Below are positions 38,533-48,009 of a DNA stretch of 64,000 bases, in pieces. Position 1 is the first letter of the stretch; each line of letters starts with the position of its first letter. The stretch comes from CBDBEU01 sp965204565 (GTDB lineage: Bacteria; Pseudomonadota; Alphaproteobacteria; Rhizobiales; TMED25): positions 1 through 64,000 of the forward strand of contig CBDBEU010000004.1 of the NCBI GenBank assembly GCA_965204565.1. Reading direction: 5' to 3'. Under the pieces are notes generated by a model. It was not told the DNA's origin. It ran no database searches and saw only the letters and a program-made list of their open reading frames with translations. Position numbers and translations under genes: made by a program.

Positions 38533-40230
38533 CTAAAATGGGACGTAATAGGCAATCAGATATGTCGCCAGAAGCACCGTCGCCCAGAATGCCATGGCAC
38601 CGGTCGGCCAAGTACGCGCGAGCCAGCCGCCGGGTCCATGATGCCTGTAAAGTTCGCTGATCAGCGCCGAACTTTTGCGGGAGGCAGCAGCTGTCACGCT
38701 GGAAACGGCGCGCGAAGCCAGCTCTCCAGTCCCCTCCACGATCCGTTTAAGGCCGCGACGATACAGCCAGTCAGAATCGAGGTTGGTGGAGCGCAATTCA
38801 GGTGGATAAAGGCCGGTGCGCATCAGCACGGTGAAGGCAAGGGCGGAAAAGATCAAAAGTTGGAGTTGGGTTACCACATGCTCGACCGTGTAGGGCAGGT
38901 AGTCAACCGGGAAGGGCAACAGCGCGTAGAGCGGCTCAGGAAAGACGCCGATGCCGATGCACAAGGCAGCCGCGATCCCCATCGCCGCCAGCATGTTGAT
39001 CGGAGCCTCCTTTGGTCTGAGCCCGGAATCATGAGCGAAGAAGGCGAAAAACGGGATCTTGATGCCGGAATGGTGGAAAACACCGGCACTTGCAAACAGG
39101 AGCACGAGCCAGACCCAGTAATAGCCCTCATCCATGGCGGCGGTGATAATCAAGGCTTTGGAGATGAAGCCGGAGAACAACGGAAACGCCGAAATCGACG
39201 CCGCACCGACAATACAGAATCCGGCACTCCACGGCATCGACTTGTAAAGTCCGCCGAGTTCAGAGCCCTTACAGATCCCCGTTCTCAGTAGGACCGCGCC
39301 CATCGACATGAACAACAGCGCCTTGTAGATAATATGGCAGAAGGCATGCGCCGCAGCGCCATTTATCGCCATTTCGGTGCCAATTCCCACACCCACCACC
39401 ATGAAGCCGAGCTGGTTGTTGAGGCTGTAGGCGAGCACCCGCCGCAGGTCGTTTTCGATCACCGCGTAGAAGATAGGAAACGCAGTCATCGCCGCACCGA
39501 TCGGGATCAGGATCTCGGTCCCGGCAAAGCCTCGGATTAGCGCATAGACAGCGAGCTTGGTCGTAAACGCCGACAACATGACCGTTCCGGTAACAGTCGC
39601 CTCCGGATAGGCGTCCTGCAGCCAGTTGTGAAGCAGCGGGAAAGCACATTTGATACCGAACGACAGCAGGATCAGCGCCCCGGCAAGTGATTCCGGATCG
39701 AGTGAATCAAAAGCGATCGAACCGGTCTCTTGATAATGGATGAGCGCGCCCGCAAGGAGAAGCACGCCAGATCCGATCTGGATCAAGAGGTAGCGCATTC
39801 CGGCCGCCAGCGAGCGCTCGGTGCGCGCCGCCCAAATCAGGAACACCGATGAAATAGCGGTCCCTTCCCAGAACAGGAAAAGGGTGACCAGATCGCCTGC
39901 GAAGACGGCGCCAATGGCGCTGCCGGCATAGACCAGCCCCGCTACGTGCTGGACAGTGTCGCGGACATGTAACTGGTAGAGGGCACCGAGAAACGCCGCG
40001 ATCAGAAAGATGTAGCCGAAGATGAGGCTCAGTCGGTCAATCCGGAGCAATTCCAGTTCCAGCCCGAACAAATTGACGGGAGCAAGGTCGCCATGGGGGA
40101 GCGTAAGCAGAACCGCAAACGCCACCATCGGTAGCGCCAGCATGTAGGCAGACCTTGCGTGGCTGCGGATCACGGGGATCAGCAATGCCCCAATGATCAG
40201 GATCAGGCCGGGGGAGAGCTCAGTGATCAT
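38533..40230 (-). CDS. Mrp/Mbh-type antiporter subunit D homologue (third NuoL/M/N-like subunit)
   Basis: A 565-residue membrane protein of the proton-conducting NuoM/MrpD family with about 14 hydrophobic segments. The transmembrane lysine/glutamate channel region can be followed (FWEGTAISSVFLIWAARTE; LLSFGIKCAFPLLHNWLQDA; AYSLNNQLGFMVVGVG; AHAFCHIIYKALLFMSMGA). A C-terminal extension (about residues 470-565) contains a hydrophilic segment and a last membrane helix. It is the last gene of the operon; its start overlaps the 92-residue gene. Confidence 0.85.
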   Translation of the reverse strand: MITELSPGLILIIGALLIPVIRSHARSAYMLALPMVAFAVLLTLPHGDLAPVNLFGLELELLRIDRLSLIFGYIFLIAAFLGALYQLHVRDTVQHVAGLVYAGSAIGAVFAGDLVTLFLFWEGTAISSVFLIWAARTERSLAAGMRYLLIQIGSGVLLLAGALIHYQETGSIAFDSLDPESLAGALILLSFGIKCAFPLLHNWLQDAYPEATVTGTVMLSAFTTKLAVYALIRGFAGTEILIPIGAAMTAFPIFYAVIENDLRRVLAYSLNNQLGFMVVGVGIGTEMAINGAAAHAFCHIIYKALLFMSMGAVLLRTGICKGSELGGLYKSMPWSAGFCIVGAASISAFPLFSGFISKALIITAAMDEGYYWVWLVLLFASAGVFHHSGIKIPFFAFFAHDSGLRPKEAPINMLAAMGIAAALCIGIGVFPEPLYALLPFPVDYLPYTVEHVVTQLQLLIFSALAFTVLMRTGLYPPELRSTNLDSDWLYRRGLKRIVEGTGELASRAVSSVTAAASRKSSALISELYRHHGPGGWLARTWPTGAMAFWATVLLATYLIAYYVPF

Positions 40231-40498
40231 GATAGTCCTCTGAGCGCATCAGAATTCTGCGCAGCTCTTTCGCGGTCAAGACAAGGAAAACGCAGCCGAC
40301 AAATCCGTAGATGCCGTAAAAACCAGGCAGGTGCTCGATCTCGAATGGACCGTGCTTGTGGATCAGCGGGTCAACCAGTAGGAGAACCGCACTGAGCGCA
40401 TAAAGGGCCCAGACAATCTTCTTCACATTCGCCGGGGAATCGAGCCACCAGGATCGCCCATCCTTGCTCACAGGTGATAGCTTTGGATCAGCTGCCAT
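40220..40498 (-). CDS. Small membrane protein embedded in the Mrp-like operon
   Basis: A 92-residue protein with two clear membrane segments (KKIVWALYALSAVLLLVDPL and PGFYGIYGFVGCVFLVLTA), a hydrophilic N-terminus and a charged C-terminus. ATG 40498 lies inside the end of the preceding MrpD-like gene and its stop overlaps the next one, so it is translationally coupled to both. I do not recognise it among the canonical MrpA-G subunits. It is probably an accessory subunit between the second and third MrpD-like proteins. Confidence 0.65.
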   Translation of the reverse strand: MAADPKLSPVSKDGRSWWLDSPANVKKIVWALYALSAVLLLVDPLIHKHGPFEIEHLPGFYGIYGFVGCVFLVLTAKELRRILMRSEDYHDH

Positions 40499-41996
40499 TT
40501 GGCGCTCCGATTGGTTCGATGGGTTGGGTGGCAAAGTCGATTCCGGCGAGCAGCGCTTCGATCTCGCCAGCGAGGAAGAACAGCGCAACACATGCCGCCG
40601 CGGTGAGGCAAAGCGGGACTAGGCACGCAAGTGGGGCCTCGGCGATCGCGGTTTTTTCTCCCGCCCTGGCACCGGATGGCGGCAGGAAAAAGCCGCGCGC
40701 CACGATGGGCAGCAGATAACCAACGCTGAGAAGTGAAGAGATCATCAAGACCGCGACCACCCACATGTGGCCTGCATCAAGCGCCCCAACCGCGAGACAC
40801 CACTTGCTCCACGTGCCGCCGAGAGGCGGCAGGCCGATGATCGACAGCGCGCCTATGAGAAATGCGAACATCGTGATCGGCATACGCCGTCCGATGCCGT
40901 CCATTTCGCTGACCTCGGTCTTGTGGGCAGCGACCATGATAGCCCCGGCGCAGAAGAACAGCGTAATCTTGCCGGCGGCGTGCATGGCGATCTGAAGTCC
41001 ACCGCCAATCATCGCCGCTGAACTTGCAAGTCCTGCGGCAAGCACAACATAGGCGAGCTGGCTGACGGTTGAATAGGCAAGGCGTGCCTTCAGATTGTCC
41101 CGCGTCAGTGCCACCACTGACGCGGTGATCAGGCTTGCGGCTGCTGCGACCACCAGCCAGTCGCTGGCGCCTGTCGCCGTCAGCGTATCGATACCAAAGA
41201 TATAGATCACGACCTTCAGCACCGTAAACACGCCGGCCTTAACCACCGCAACCGCATGCAGGAGGGCGCTGACCGGCGTCGGCGCAACCATCGCCGCCGG
41301 CAGCCAGAAATGCAGCGGCATCAAAGCTGTCTTGCCGATGCCGAACATGTAGGCGCCAAGCAAGAGTGCCAGAGTAAGGCCTGAGACGGTTCCGGCGAGA
41401 ATGCCGCCGGGTGTGAAATCGAGCGTTCCGGTGAGAACCGAGGTGGCGATGATCGCTGGCAGCAGCAACAACATTGAGGTGCCGAGCAACAGCAGCAGAT
41501 AGATCCTGCCGCTGGTTCTTGCCGTATCGTCGCCCTTGTGAGCGACCAGCGGGTAGGTCGAGAGCGTGAGGATTTCGTAGAATAGGAACAGCGTCAGCAG
41601 ATTGGCTGAAAACGCGATGCCAATCGCCGAGGAAATGGCAACAGCAAAGCAGACATAAAAGGATGTCTGGCGCGGCTCATTGTGGCTGCGCATGTACCCG
41701 ATTGAATAGATCGTGTTGACGATCCACAGAACCGAGGCGATGCAGGCGAACAGCATACCGAGCGGCTCGACTGCAAAGCCCAGTCTGAGGCCGCCGAAGA
41801 TCGAAAATGTCGCTGTTTGCGGCCGTGCGCCGGCAAGCACATCGGGCACCAGCGACAGCACGATTGCCGCCGTCGCAACAGCGGTGACAAGTGAGATGAC
41901 TTCGCGCAGATTGGGCCAGCGCCCGGCGAGCGCGATTGGCACGGTCGCCAGCGCCGGCAGAAATACCGCCAGGGTTGTGAGCTGTTCCGGGGTCAT
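40488..41996 (-). CDS. Mrp-type antiporter subunit D homologue (second NuoM/N-like subunit)
   Basis: A 502-residue polytopic protein of the proton-conducting transporter family. Typical segments are LTLFLFYEILTLSTYPLVAH (with the key Glu), GIGKTALMPLHFWLPAAMVA, LLHAVAVVKAGVFTV and AYSTVSQLAYVVLAAG. It overlaps the first MrpD-like gene by four bases and the 92-residue gene by 11. It would contribute a proton pathway. Confidence 0.88.
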   Translation of the reverse strand: MTPEQLTTLAVFLPALATVPIALAGRWPNLREVISLVTAVATAAIVLSLVPDVLAGARPQTATFSIFGGLRLGFAVEPLGMLFACIASVLWIVNTIYSIGYMRSHNEPRQTSFYVCFAVAISSAIGIAFSANLLTLFLFYEILTLSTYPLVAHKGDDTARTSGRIYLLLLLGTSMLLLLPAIIATSVLTGTLDFTPGGILAGTVSGLTLALLLGAYMFGIGKTALMPLHFWLPAAMVAPTPVSALLHAVAVVKAGVFTVLKVVIYIFGIDTLTATGASDWLVVAAAASLITASVVALTRDNLKARLAYSTVSQLAYVVLAAGLASSAAMIGGGLQIAMHAAGKITLFFCAGAIMVAAHKTEVSEMDGIGRRMPITMFAFLIGALSIIGLPPLGGTWSKWCLAVGALDAGHMWVVAVLMISSLLSVGYLLPIVARGFFLPPSGARAGEKTAIAEAPLACLVPLCLTAAACVALFFLAGEIEALLAGIDFATQPIEPIGAPNGS

Positions 41997-43474
41997 TTGA
42001 GGCCCATCAGAAGGGTATCGGCAGCCCTTTCGGCAAGGCCGGCGGTGAATTCGGCATCAAGTCCGAAATAGATGGTTGCCGCTGCCATAACCCAGGTCAC
42101 GCCAAGCATTTCGAGAGGCGGCCGCGTTGCGGCGCCTGCATCCTTGGATGGTTCGCGGAACCAGGCGGTCTCGACGATCCGCCCGACATAAACAACTGCG
42201 ATCATCGAGCTTGCGACGATCATCAGCACCAGCCACCACCAGCCCTGCTCAAGCGCTGCGGTGACAAGGAACCATTTGGAGATGAAACCGACGGTGCCGG
42301 GCACCCCGATAAGCCCCAGTCCGGCGACCACAAAGGCGGCCATGGTGAGCGGCATGGTGCGACCGATGCCGGCGAGGTTTTCGATTTTGAAGGTGCCGGT
42401 CTGCAAAACGATGCAGCCGACCGCGAGGAACAGGGCGCCCTTGATCAGCGCATGATTGAGAACATGCACCAGAGCGCTGGTGAGCCCAGTCTGAGTGGCA
42501 ATCGCAATGCCCAGTGTGATGTAGCCGATCTGGGCAACTGACGAATAGGCCAGCATGCGTTTGATATCGGCTTGGAACACCGCAACGATCGAGGCGGCGA
42601 ACATCGCCGCGACCGACAGCACCAGCAGGATTGGCGTAATCGGCTGTTGCTCGAAAACGAAATCGGCACCGTAAACGGTGAAAAAATAGCGCAGTAACAG
42701 ATAGACCGCGACTTTGGTTGCGGTCGAAGCGAGAAATGCCGTCGCCACCGATGGGGCGTATGCATAGGCGTTGGGCAGCCAGACATGGAGCGGAAACAGA
42801 GCCAGCTTGAGCGAAATGCCAACCGTGATGAAGGCAAGGGCTGCCAGAATCGGCCGTAAATTTTCGACGTCGCCAAGCCGTGCGAAGATATCAACCATGT
42901 TAAGCGAGCCGGTCATGGCGAATATCAGCCCGACGCCGATCACATAGAAGGTCGCACCGATAGTGCCCAGGATCAGATATTGATAGGCCGCCAAGAGCGC
43001 ACGCCGGTCACGCCCAAGTGCGATCAACACATAGGTGGCCAGCGAAGAAACCTCAAGGAACACAAAGGCGTTAAATGCGTCCGCCGTGATCAGGATACCC
43101 AGCAGTCCGGCGACGCAGAGCAGATACATGGTGTAGAACCATCCGCGCCGCTCGCGGTCGATCTCTGCCGTCACGCTGCGTGGTGCGTAGGTTGCCACCA
43201 ATGCCGCCATCGCCGACACCAGAACCAGCAACGGCGCATTGGCCGCATCGACGCGGTATTCGATGCCGATTGGCGGCGTCCAGCCGCCCAGCGCATAGGA
43301 AACCACACCCTGATCGAATACCTGGCCGAGCAGCAGCAGTGAGATCACCGGCAGCGTCCAACAAGCGATGAGCGTCACCACATAGGCAGCCGTGCCATGG
43401 CGAATGAGCGCAGTCACAACCGCGGCCAGCAGAGGAACGACAACCTGTAGCGCCGGGAGATGATCTTTGATCAT
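41993..43474 (-). CDS. mrpD: Mrp-type antiporter subunit D
   Basis: A 493-residue polytopic subunit, closest in position to MrpD because it directly follows MrpC. It carries NAFVFLEVSSLATYVLIALG (conserved Glu), LKLALFPLHVWLPNAYAYAP (conserved Lys), AYSSVAQIGYITLGIA and LNHALIKGALFLAVGC. In Mrp complexes MrpD conducts protons coupled to cation exchange. Four-base overlaps join it to both neighbours. Confidence 0.9.
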   Translation of the reverse strand: MIKDHLPALQVVVPLLAAVVTALIRHGTAAYVVTLIACWTLPVISLLLLGQVFDQGVVSYALGGWTPPIGIEYRVDAANAPLLVLVSAMAALVATYAPRSVTAEIDRERRGWFYTMYLLCVAGLLGILITADAFNAFVFLEVSSLATYVLIALGRDRRALLAAYQYLILGTIGATFYVIGVGLIFAMTGSLNMVDIFARLGDVENLRPILAALAFITVGISLKLALFPLHVWLPNAYAYAPSVATAFLASTATKVAVYLLLRYFFTVYGADFVFEQQPITPILLVLSVAAMFAASIVAVFQADIKRMLAYSSVAQIGYITLGIAIATQTGLTSALVHVLNHALIKGALFLAVGCIVLQTGTFKIENLAGIGRTMPLTMAAFVVAGLGLIGVPGTVGFISKWFLVTAALEQGWWWLVLMIVASSMIAVVYVGRIVETAWFREPSKDAGAATRPPLEMLGVTWVMAAATIYFGLDAEFTAGLAERAADTLLMGLK

Positions 43475-43836
43475 TCTTCCTCATCACCGCTGAACAGTTC
43501 GTCTTCCTCGATGGTTCCAAATGCCTCGTTGATACGCACAGTGAGTGCCAAACCGAGAGCCAGTATTGCCACGCCGACCACGATGGCCGTCAGAATCAGC
43601 ACATGGGGCAGGGGGGAGGAATAGACTTCAAAGCCCTCGGCAATGATCGGTGGCGTTCCGTGCAGGATCTTTCCAAGTGAAATGTAGAGCAGATAAACGG
43701 AAGTCTGGAATAGTGACAGGCCGACCATTTTCTTGACCATGTTGCCGCGGGCAACGACGATATAAAGGCCAGAGATCATGAGAAAAATGGTGATCCAGTA
43801 ATTGTAGAGCGCCAGAATGTCATTGATCATACTCAT
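43471..43836 (-). CDS. mrpC: Mrp-type antiporter subunit C (NuoK-like)
   Basis: A 121-residue protein with three membrane segments and the MrpC/NuoK pattern (GLYIVVARGNMVKKMVGLSL, FQTSVYLLYISLG, ADPL-type end replaced by HVLILTAIVVGVAILALGL). It overlaps MrpB and MrpD by four bases each. Confidence 0.9.
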   Translation of the reverse strand: MSMINDILALYNYWITIFLMISGLYIVVARGNMVKKMVGLSLFQTSVYLLYISLGKILHGTPPIIAEGFEVYSSPLPHVLILTAIVVGVAILALGLALTVRINEAFGTIEEDELFSGDEEE

Positions 43837-44252
43837 GAGCGCCTCCGGTCGGCGAAGGCGTAGAAGATCGCGATCATGGTGCCGGACACTGTTACCAGCA
43901 CGCCGGCCTCGACCAGCAACACGCCTAAATGCTGCCCATGCGCCTGGTCATGGGCGAAGTGTGAATAATTGAGGAAGTTGTCTCCGGTCAGGAAACCCGC
44001 AAGCCCAACGCCGATAAAGATCAGGACACCGAGAGAAACCATGGTTTCAGCCACTATTGGCGGCACCAGACGCATTGTTGGGGCCAAGCCAAAAATGATG
44101 GCGTAGAGGATCACGGTGGCAGCGGCAATGACGCCAGCCTGGAATCCTCCACCCGGCCCGAAGTCGCCGTGCAGTTGAACATAAAGCGCGAATAGCAACA
44201 TGAACGGCAGGAATATTTTGGCGGTTACGCGTAGTATGACATCGAGTCGCAT
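43833..44252 (-). CDS. mrpB: Mrp-type antiporter subunit B (MnhB)
   Basis: A 139-residue protein with four membrane segments and the MnhB signature (LLFALYVQLHGDFGPGGGFQ, then GVIAAATVILYAIIFG). It is nine bases downstream of the DUF4040 gene and overlaps MrpC. Confidence 0.92.
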   Translation of the reverse strand: MRLDVILRVTAKIFLPFMLLFALYVQLHGDFGPGGGFQAGVIAAATVILYAIIFGLAPTMRLVPPIVAETMVSLGVLIFIGVGLAGFLTGDNFLNYSHFAHDQAHGQHLGVLLVEAGVLVTVSGTMIAIFYAFADRRRS

Positions 44253-44261
44253 GGTGCCGCC

Positions 44262-44792
44262 CTATTCGCTCTTGGCCGCGTGAGCCACGTGCTTGAGTAA
44301 CAACAGTACACCGATGCCGGCGGTGAAGATCACGGTCACTTCGCCAAGCGTGTCATAACCGCGATAGCTGGCCAGTACCGAGGTTACGACATTGGCTATT
44401 CCGGTTTCGGATATCGAATTGGCAATATAGGTGGTCCCAACATGGGTGTGCACCGGCGTGTCTGCAGCGCCAAAGGGCGGCAGGCCGAAGGTGCCGTAAA
44501 CCAGCGCCGCCCCCGTCCCCAGCGCCACGAACAACGGAAGCGCCGGTGTGTGAACCGGCACCATTTCCTGGGTTTTGGTGAGGTAGAGCGTGCCAAGCAT
44601 CAGCACCGTCGAGATGCCCGCACCGACCGAAGCTTCGGTCATGGCGACATCGACCGCATCAAGTACGATCAGCACGCTGGCCATCAAGAAGCCGTAGATG
44701 CTGCTCAGCACAACAACGGCAAACAGATTGCGCACTCGAATGATGCCAATCGTAACCGCCGCCAACAGTGAGAGCAGGACCATATTGATCAT
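44262..44792 (-). CDS. DUF4040/MbhD-MbhE-like protein (stand-alone MrpA C-terminal part)
   Basis: A 176-residue membrane protein. The N-terminal part (LFAVVVLSSIYGFLMASVL, then DVAMTEASVGAGISTVLML) is the MbhD/DUF4040 domain. The C-terminal part (NVVTSVLASYRGYDTLGEVT) is MbhE-like. In group-1 Mrp operons both are the tail of the large MrpA; here, as in Mbh/Mbx and some Mrp operons, they stand alone and the NuoL-like N-terminal part of MrpA is absent. Confidence 0.85.
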   Translation of the reverse strand: MINMVLLSLLAAVTIGIIRVRNLFAVVVLSSIYGFLMASVLIVLDAVDVAMTEASVGAGISTVLMLGTLYLTKTQEMVPVHTPALPLFVALGTGAALVYGTFGLPPFGAADTPVHTHVGTTYIANSISETGIANVVTSVLASYRGYDTLGEVTVIFTAGIGVLLLLKHVAHAAKSE

Positions 44793-45217
44793 CAGGGTTT
44801 GGATGGCGCGTCCTCCCCGTCAGCGTCTTGGGTGTCCGGTAGGCTGCCGGTGATTGCATCCATTGTCTTCACAGCATCAGCGGCATCGATGGCAATGAGG
44901 GCTCTACCGTCGCCGGCAATCACAGGTTTAACGCCGTCCTGCAGCGCCGCGCGCGCCAGGGCGTGGGTGGCGACCGAGCCAGTGAACAGCAGCACCAGAA
45001 TGATCAGCACCAGCTTTGCCGCAACCAGCGTTGGCCCGGCTTGAAGCACCATTCCGGTCACCAGCAGACCGGCACCCAGCGTGTCTCCCACCGATACGGC
45101 ATGCATGCGCGTAAAAACATCTGGCATTCGGTTGAGGCCGATCGCGCCGATGACGTAGAAAACACTACCGGTCACCATAGCGGCCCAACTTGCTATGTCG
45201 ATGATGGTTTCGGTCAT
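44792..45217 (-). CDS. mrpG: Mrp-type antiporter subunit G
   Basis: A 141-residue protein with three membrane segments and the MnhG pattern (SVFYVIGAIGLNRMPDVFTRMHA). It has a longer than usual acidic C-terminal tail (about 45 residues, ending DGEDAPSKP). It overlaps MrpF by four bases and shares one base with the next gene. Confidence 0.9.
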   Translation of the reverse strand: MTETIIDIASWAAMVTGSVFYVIGAIGLNRMPDVFTRMHAVSVGDTLGAGLLVTGMVLQAGPTLVAAKLVLIILVLLFTGSVATHALARAALQDGVKPVIAGDGRALIAIDAADAVKTMDAITGSLPDTQDADGEDAPSKP

Positions 45218-45504
45218 AGCACTTTGGTTCGCTCGTCTTCATCACCTGGATGACCAAGCGCGCCGTGCCGGAAAAACTTCAGCACCGCGAATGTACCGAT
45301 CAGGTTCAACAAGACGTAGGTGAGACCGAGATCCAGAAATTCGGGCCGGCCGGTAAGGAACCCGAATAGCGACAGCAGCAGGATCGCGCCGGTGCCAACC
45401 GAGTTTGCTGCCAGCAGGCGGTCAAACACCGTCGGCCCATTGAGCGCTCTTGTGACCGCCAGCACCAGCGCGATCAGAACAGCGATGGTGGCAACCTCGA
45501 ACAC
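45214..45504 (-). CDS. mrpF: Mrp-type antiporter subunit F
   Basis: A 96-residue protein with three membrane segments (GPTVFDRLLAANSVGTGAIL is the MnhF hallmark). It shares a base with the end of MrpE and overlaps MrpG. Confidence 0.9.
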   Translation of the reverse strand: MFEVATIAVLIALVLAVTRALNGPTVFDRLLAANSVGTGAILLLSLFGFLTGRPEFLDLGLTYVLLNLIGTFAVLKFFRHGALGHPGDEDERTKVL

Positions 45505-45983
45505 TAGGTCTTTCCCCCCTCAAGCCAGCGCACTCGTCGATCCATCTCACCGTCGGCAAGACCCGCTGCTGTTTCGTTCGTGATTGCGTGCACCAGGATT
45601 TCTCGTCTGCGACTGGAGATCTCGACTGATATCGTTCCAGGCGTAAGGGTGATGGAATTTGCATAGGTGGTCAGACCGACCGCGGAATTCTGATTTGCTC
45701 CCACGCGTACCAGCACCGGTGAGATTGAACGTCTCGGATCGATAATCAGCCGTGCCACATAAAGTGCGGACACAACCATTTCTTTTAACAACCATGCCCA
45801 GTAGATGAGCGCACGCGGCAACAAGGCAATGGGATGGCCCTCTCGATCCGCAATACCTAAATGCCCACTGAACAATGCAACGGCGATTGCACAGCCGATA
45901 CCAAAGGCAATCAGCCAAGCTTCATAGTGTCCCGATAGAACCAGCCAAAAAGCAAATAGAGTCAGAGTGATGATCAATCGCAT
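45504..45983 (-). CDS. mrpE: Mrp-type antiporter subunit E
   Basis: A 159-residue subunit. Two or three N-terminal membrane segments (LIITLTLFAFWLVLSGHYEA; IYWAWLLKEMVVSALYVARL) are followed by a cytoplasmic part with the MnhE pattern (TTYANSITLTPGTISVEI). ATG 45983 (MRLIITL) gives the family start, though its ribosome-binding site is weak; an open frame extends upstream to 46100. First gene of the operon. Confidence 0.85.
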   Translation of the reverse strand: MRLIITLTLFAFWLVLSGHYEAWLIAFGIGCAIAVALFSGHLGIADREGHPIALLPRALIYWAWLLKEMVVSALYVARLIIDPRRSISPVLVRVGANQNSAVGLTTYANSITLTPGTISVEISSRRREILVHAITNETAAGLADGEMDRRVRWLEGGKT

Positions 45984-46115
45984 TAGCGAAACCAATGACC
46001 TGAAAGCTTTGCGAATATCCCCCGGCAGCAGCGTATGCCGACGCTCGCAACCACACGTAGCGTGAGCTTTCATACAACCCACATTCAGCCATGCAATCAT
46101 AAACTGAGATTCGCC

Positions 46116-46986
46116 TCAGTTGGTGAAGCCGTTATAGATGTAGAAGGGCGGGGTTTCACGCAAATAAGCGGTCAGCGTTTTGCTCGCGGTGAAATAGCCG
46201 CCATTGACGCCAGATGCCTTGCCCAATATCGCCACCAGTATGTCCGCCTCAGCATTTCCGGTGACCTCTTCCGTGCCGCGGCCGGTTTCGCCAAATGCAC
46301 CGGCACCGTGGGAATCATCGACCACCACCAGCACATTCTCCGCAAGATTTGCATTGTGCTTTCGCGCTGGTGTGTTGATCGCATCAAGCGGGCATAATCG
46401 CTGCGCATGGGAAATATGCCGTCGGTGACAATGATGGCGTGAGAGCAGTCACGGGCGACCTCAACCAGATTGCGCTCAGGTTCATCCATCGCCAGATGCC
46501 GATAGATACGCTTTTGCTTCGGCGTGCCGAGCCGCACCGCATTGATCATGCAATTATGATTGAGCTCATCACTGATGACGGCGGTTTGATCGCTGATCAG
46601 CGGTGGCAGCAGCCCCATCATCGCCGCATAGGCAGATGAGAAAATCATTGCTGACTGGCGGCCATGAAAGGTAGCAAGACGCGCCTCGAGATCGGTATAG
46701 GCTTTTCATGTGCCGGAAATGAAGCGCACCGCGCCGGGTCCGGTACCGTGGGCGCTAACCTCAGCTTCAATGGTCGCTGCATCAAGCGACAGAGACCGAG
46801 ATATTTGTTGGCATTCATGCACAGGAACTGCCGCTCACCTTGGCCTTCGATCAGATAGCTCGACCGCCTAGTCTCGGCGGCTGGAATGACAGCGCTGATG
46901 ATCCGTTCATGCCCCTTGCGGGTTCCCGATTGGTCGAGTGTCTGCAAATGGTCATCAAGGCTTAGCGCCAGGCGATCATGCGGCAT
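46116..46986 (-). pseudogene. kbl: 2-amino-3-ketobutyrate CoA ligase (glycine C-acetyltransferase), decayed
   Basis: Pieces of Kbl lie in different frames on the minus strand: NANKYLGL near 46800, then EDQ-type middle sequence with SDELNHNCMINAVRL and RNLVEVARDCSHAIIVTDGI (46400-46600). A frameshift follows near 46330 into VVDDSHGAGAFGETGRGTEE, then ILVAILGKASGVNGGYFTAS with the PLP-lysine region, ending YLRETPPFYIYNGFTN. The last about 140 residues of the 395-residue enzyme are missing. It is non-functional. It follows the equally decayed tdh gene, its pathway partner. Confidence 0.82.
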
Positions 46987-47013
46987 GACTGCCCTCCCAA
47001 CTGTCTTGAATGT

Positions 47014-48009
47014 TCACTCGGCCCTGGCCGTCTTTGCGGCCTCGCGCATCTTCTCCAGCATGCCGTCGCACATGGCGGCGAGATCGAGTTCGGGCTGCCA
47101 GCCCCATTCGGCGCGCGCTGCAGAATCATCGCGCGTACGTGGCCAGGAATCAGCGATCGCCCGGCGTGCCGCATCGACTTCATAGTCGATCTCAAAGCCC
47201 GGCATCCGCGCGGAAATGGCGTGCGCCAATTCATCCGGGGTGAAGCTCATGGCCGTGATGTTGAAGGCATTGCGATGGTTCAGGCGTTCAGGATCAGCTT
47301 CCATGAGCTCGATCATGGCGCGCACCGCGTCGGGCATATACATCATGTCGAGGCGCGTATCGGCCCGCAGAAAACACGTGTAGAGCCCATATCTGATGGC
47401 ATGGCGAAAGATTTCCACCGCATAGTCGGTGGTGCCGTCGCCGGGCGGTGCGGCAATAGGAGATCAGCCCCGGCAGGCGCAGACCGCGCGCGTCGACATC
47501 AAATCGCAGGGCATAGTAGTCGCACAGCAATTCGCCCACGACCTTGGTCACTCCATACATGGGGTCACTCCATACACGGTGGTCAGGCGCTGGATGGTTT
47601 CCTGCGGCGTTCCCGGGCCGAAAGCGCCGATCGAGCCTGGGAAAAACACCGCGCAGCCATATTGCCGGGCAACTTCCATGACATTGTAAAACCTGCCCAT
47701 ATTGAGGCTCCAGGCGATCTGCGGTTTTTCCTCCGCAACCGCCGAAAGCTATGCGGCAAGATGATAGATAATCTCGATATCGTGGCGCCTGACGACTTCA
47801 TGCAGCTGGTGCGGCCGGGTGCAGTCGACCGGCCCGATGCGCTGGGGTGCGGCATCGGTTGGGTCATCTGCAATGGCCGCGTCACTTGGCGCGCGCGGCA
47901 TGCGAATATCAGACGCGATGACGTTCTGGGCACCGTATCGCTGGCGCAGAGCCTGTGTGAGCTCACTGCCGATCTGACCAAGGGCGCCTATGACAAGAAT
48001 TCTTCGCAT
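47014..48009 (-). pseudogene. Short-chain (epimerase-type) L-threonine 3-dehydrogenase, decayed
   Basis: The N-terminus RRILVIGALGQIGSELTQAL is the NAD-binding motif of the epimerase-like threonine dehydrogenase family. A TAG replaces a leucine codon at 47749-47751 (YHLAA-stop-LSAVAEEKPQIAW). A 17-base tandem repeat near 47546-47579 (GGTCACTCCATACA twice) shifts the frame in the middle of the TVYGVT/MYGVTK segment. A further indel near 47450 separates GLRLPGLISY from APPGDGTTDYAVEIF. The remaining C-terminus (LDMMYMPDAVRAMIELMEAD, FNITAMSFTPDELA) is good. It would have oxidised threonine to 2-amino-3-ketobutyrate. Confidence 0.85.
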
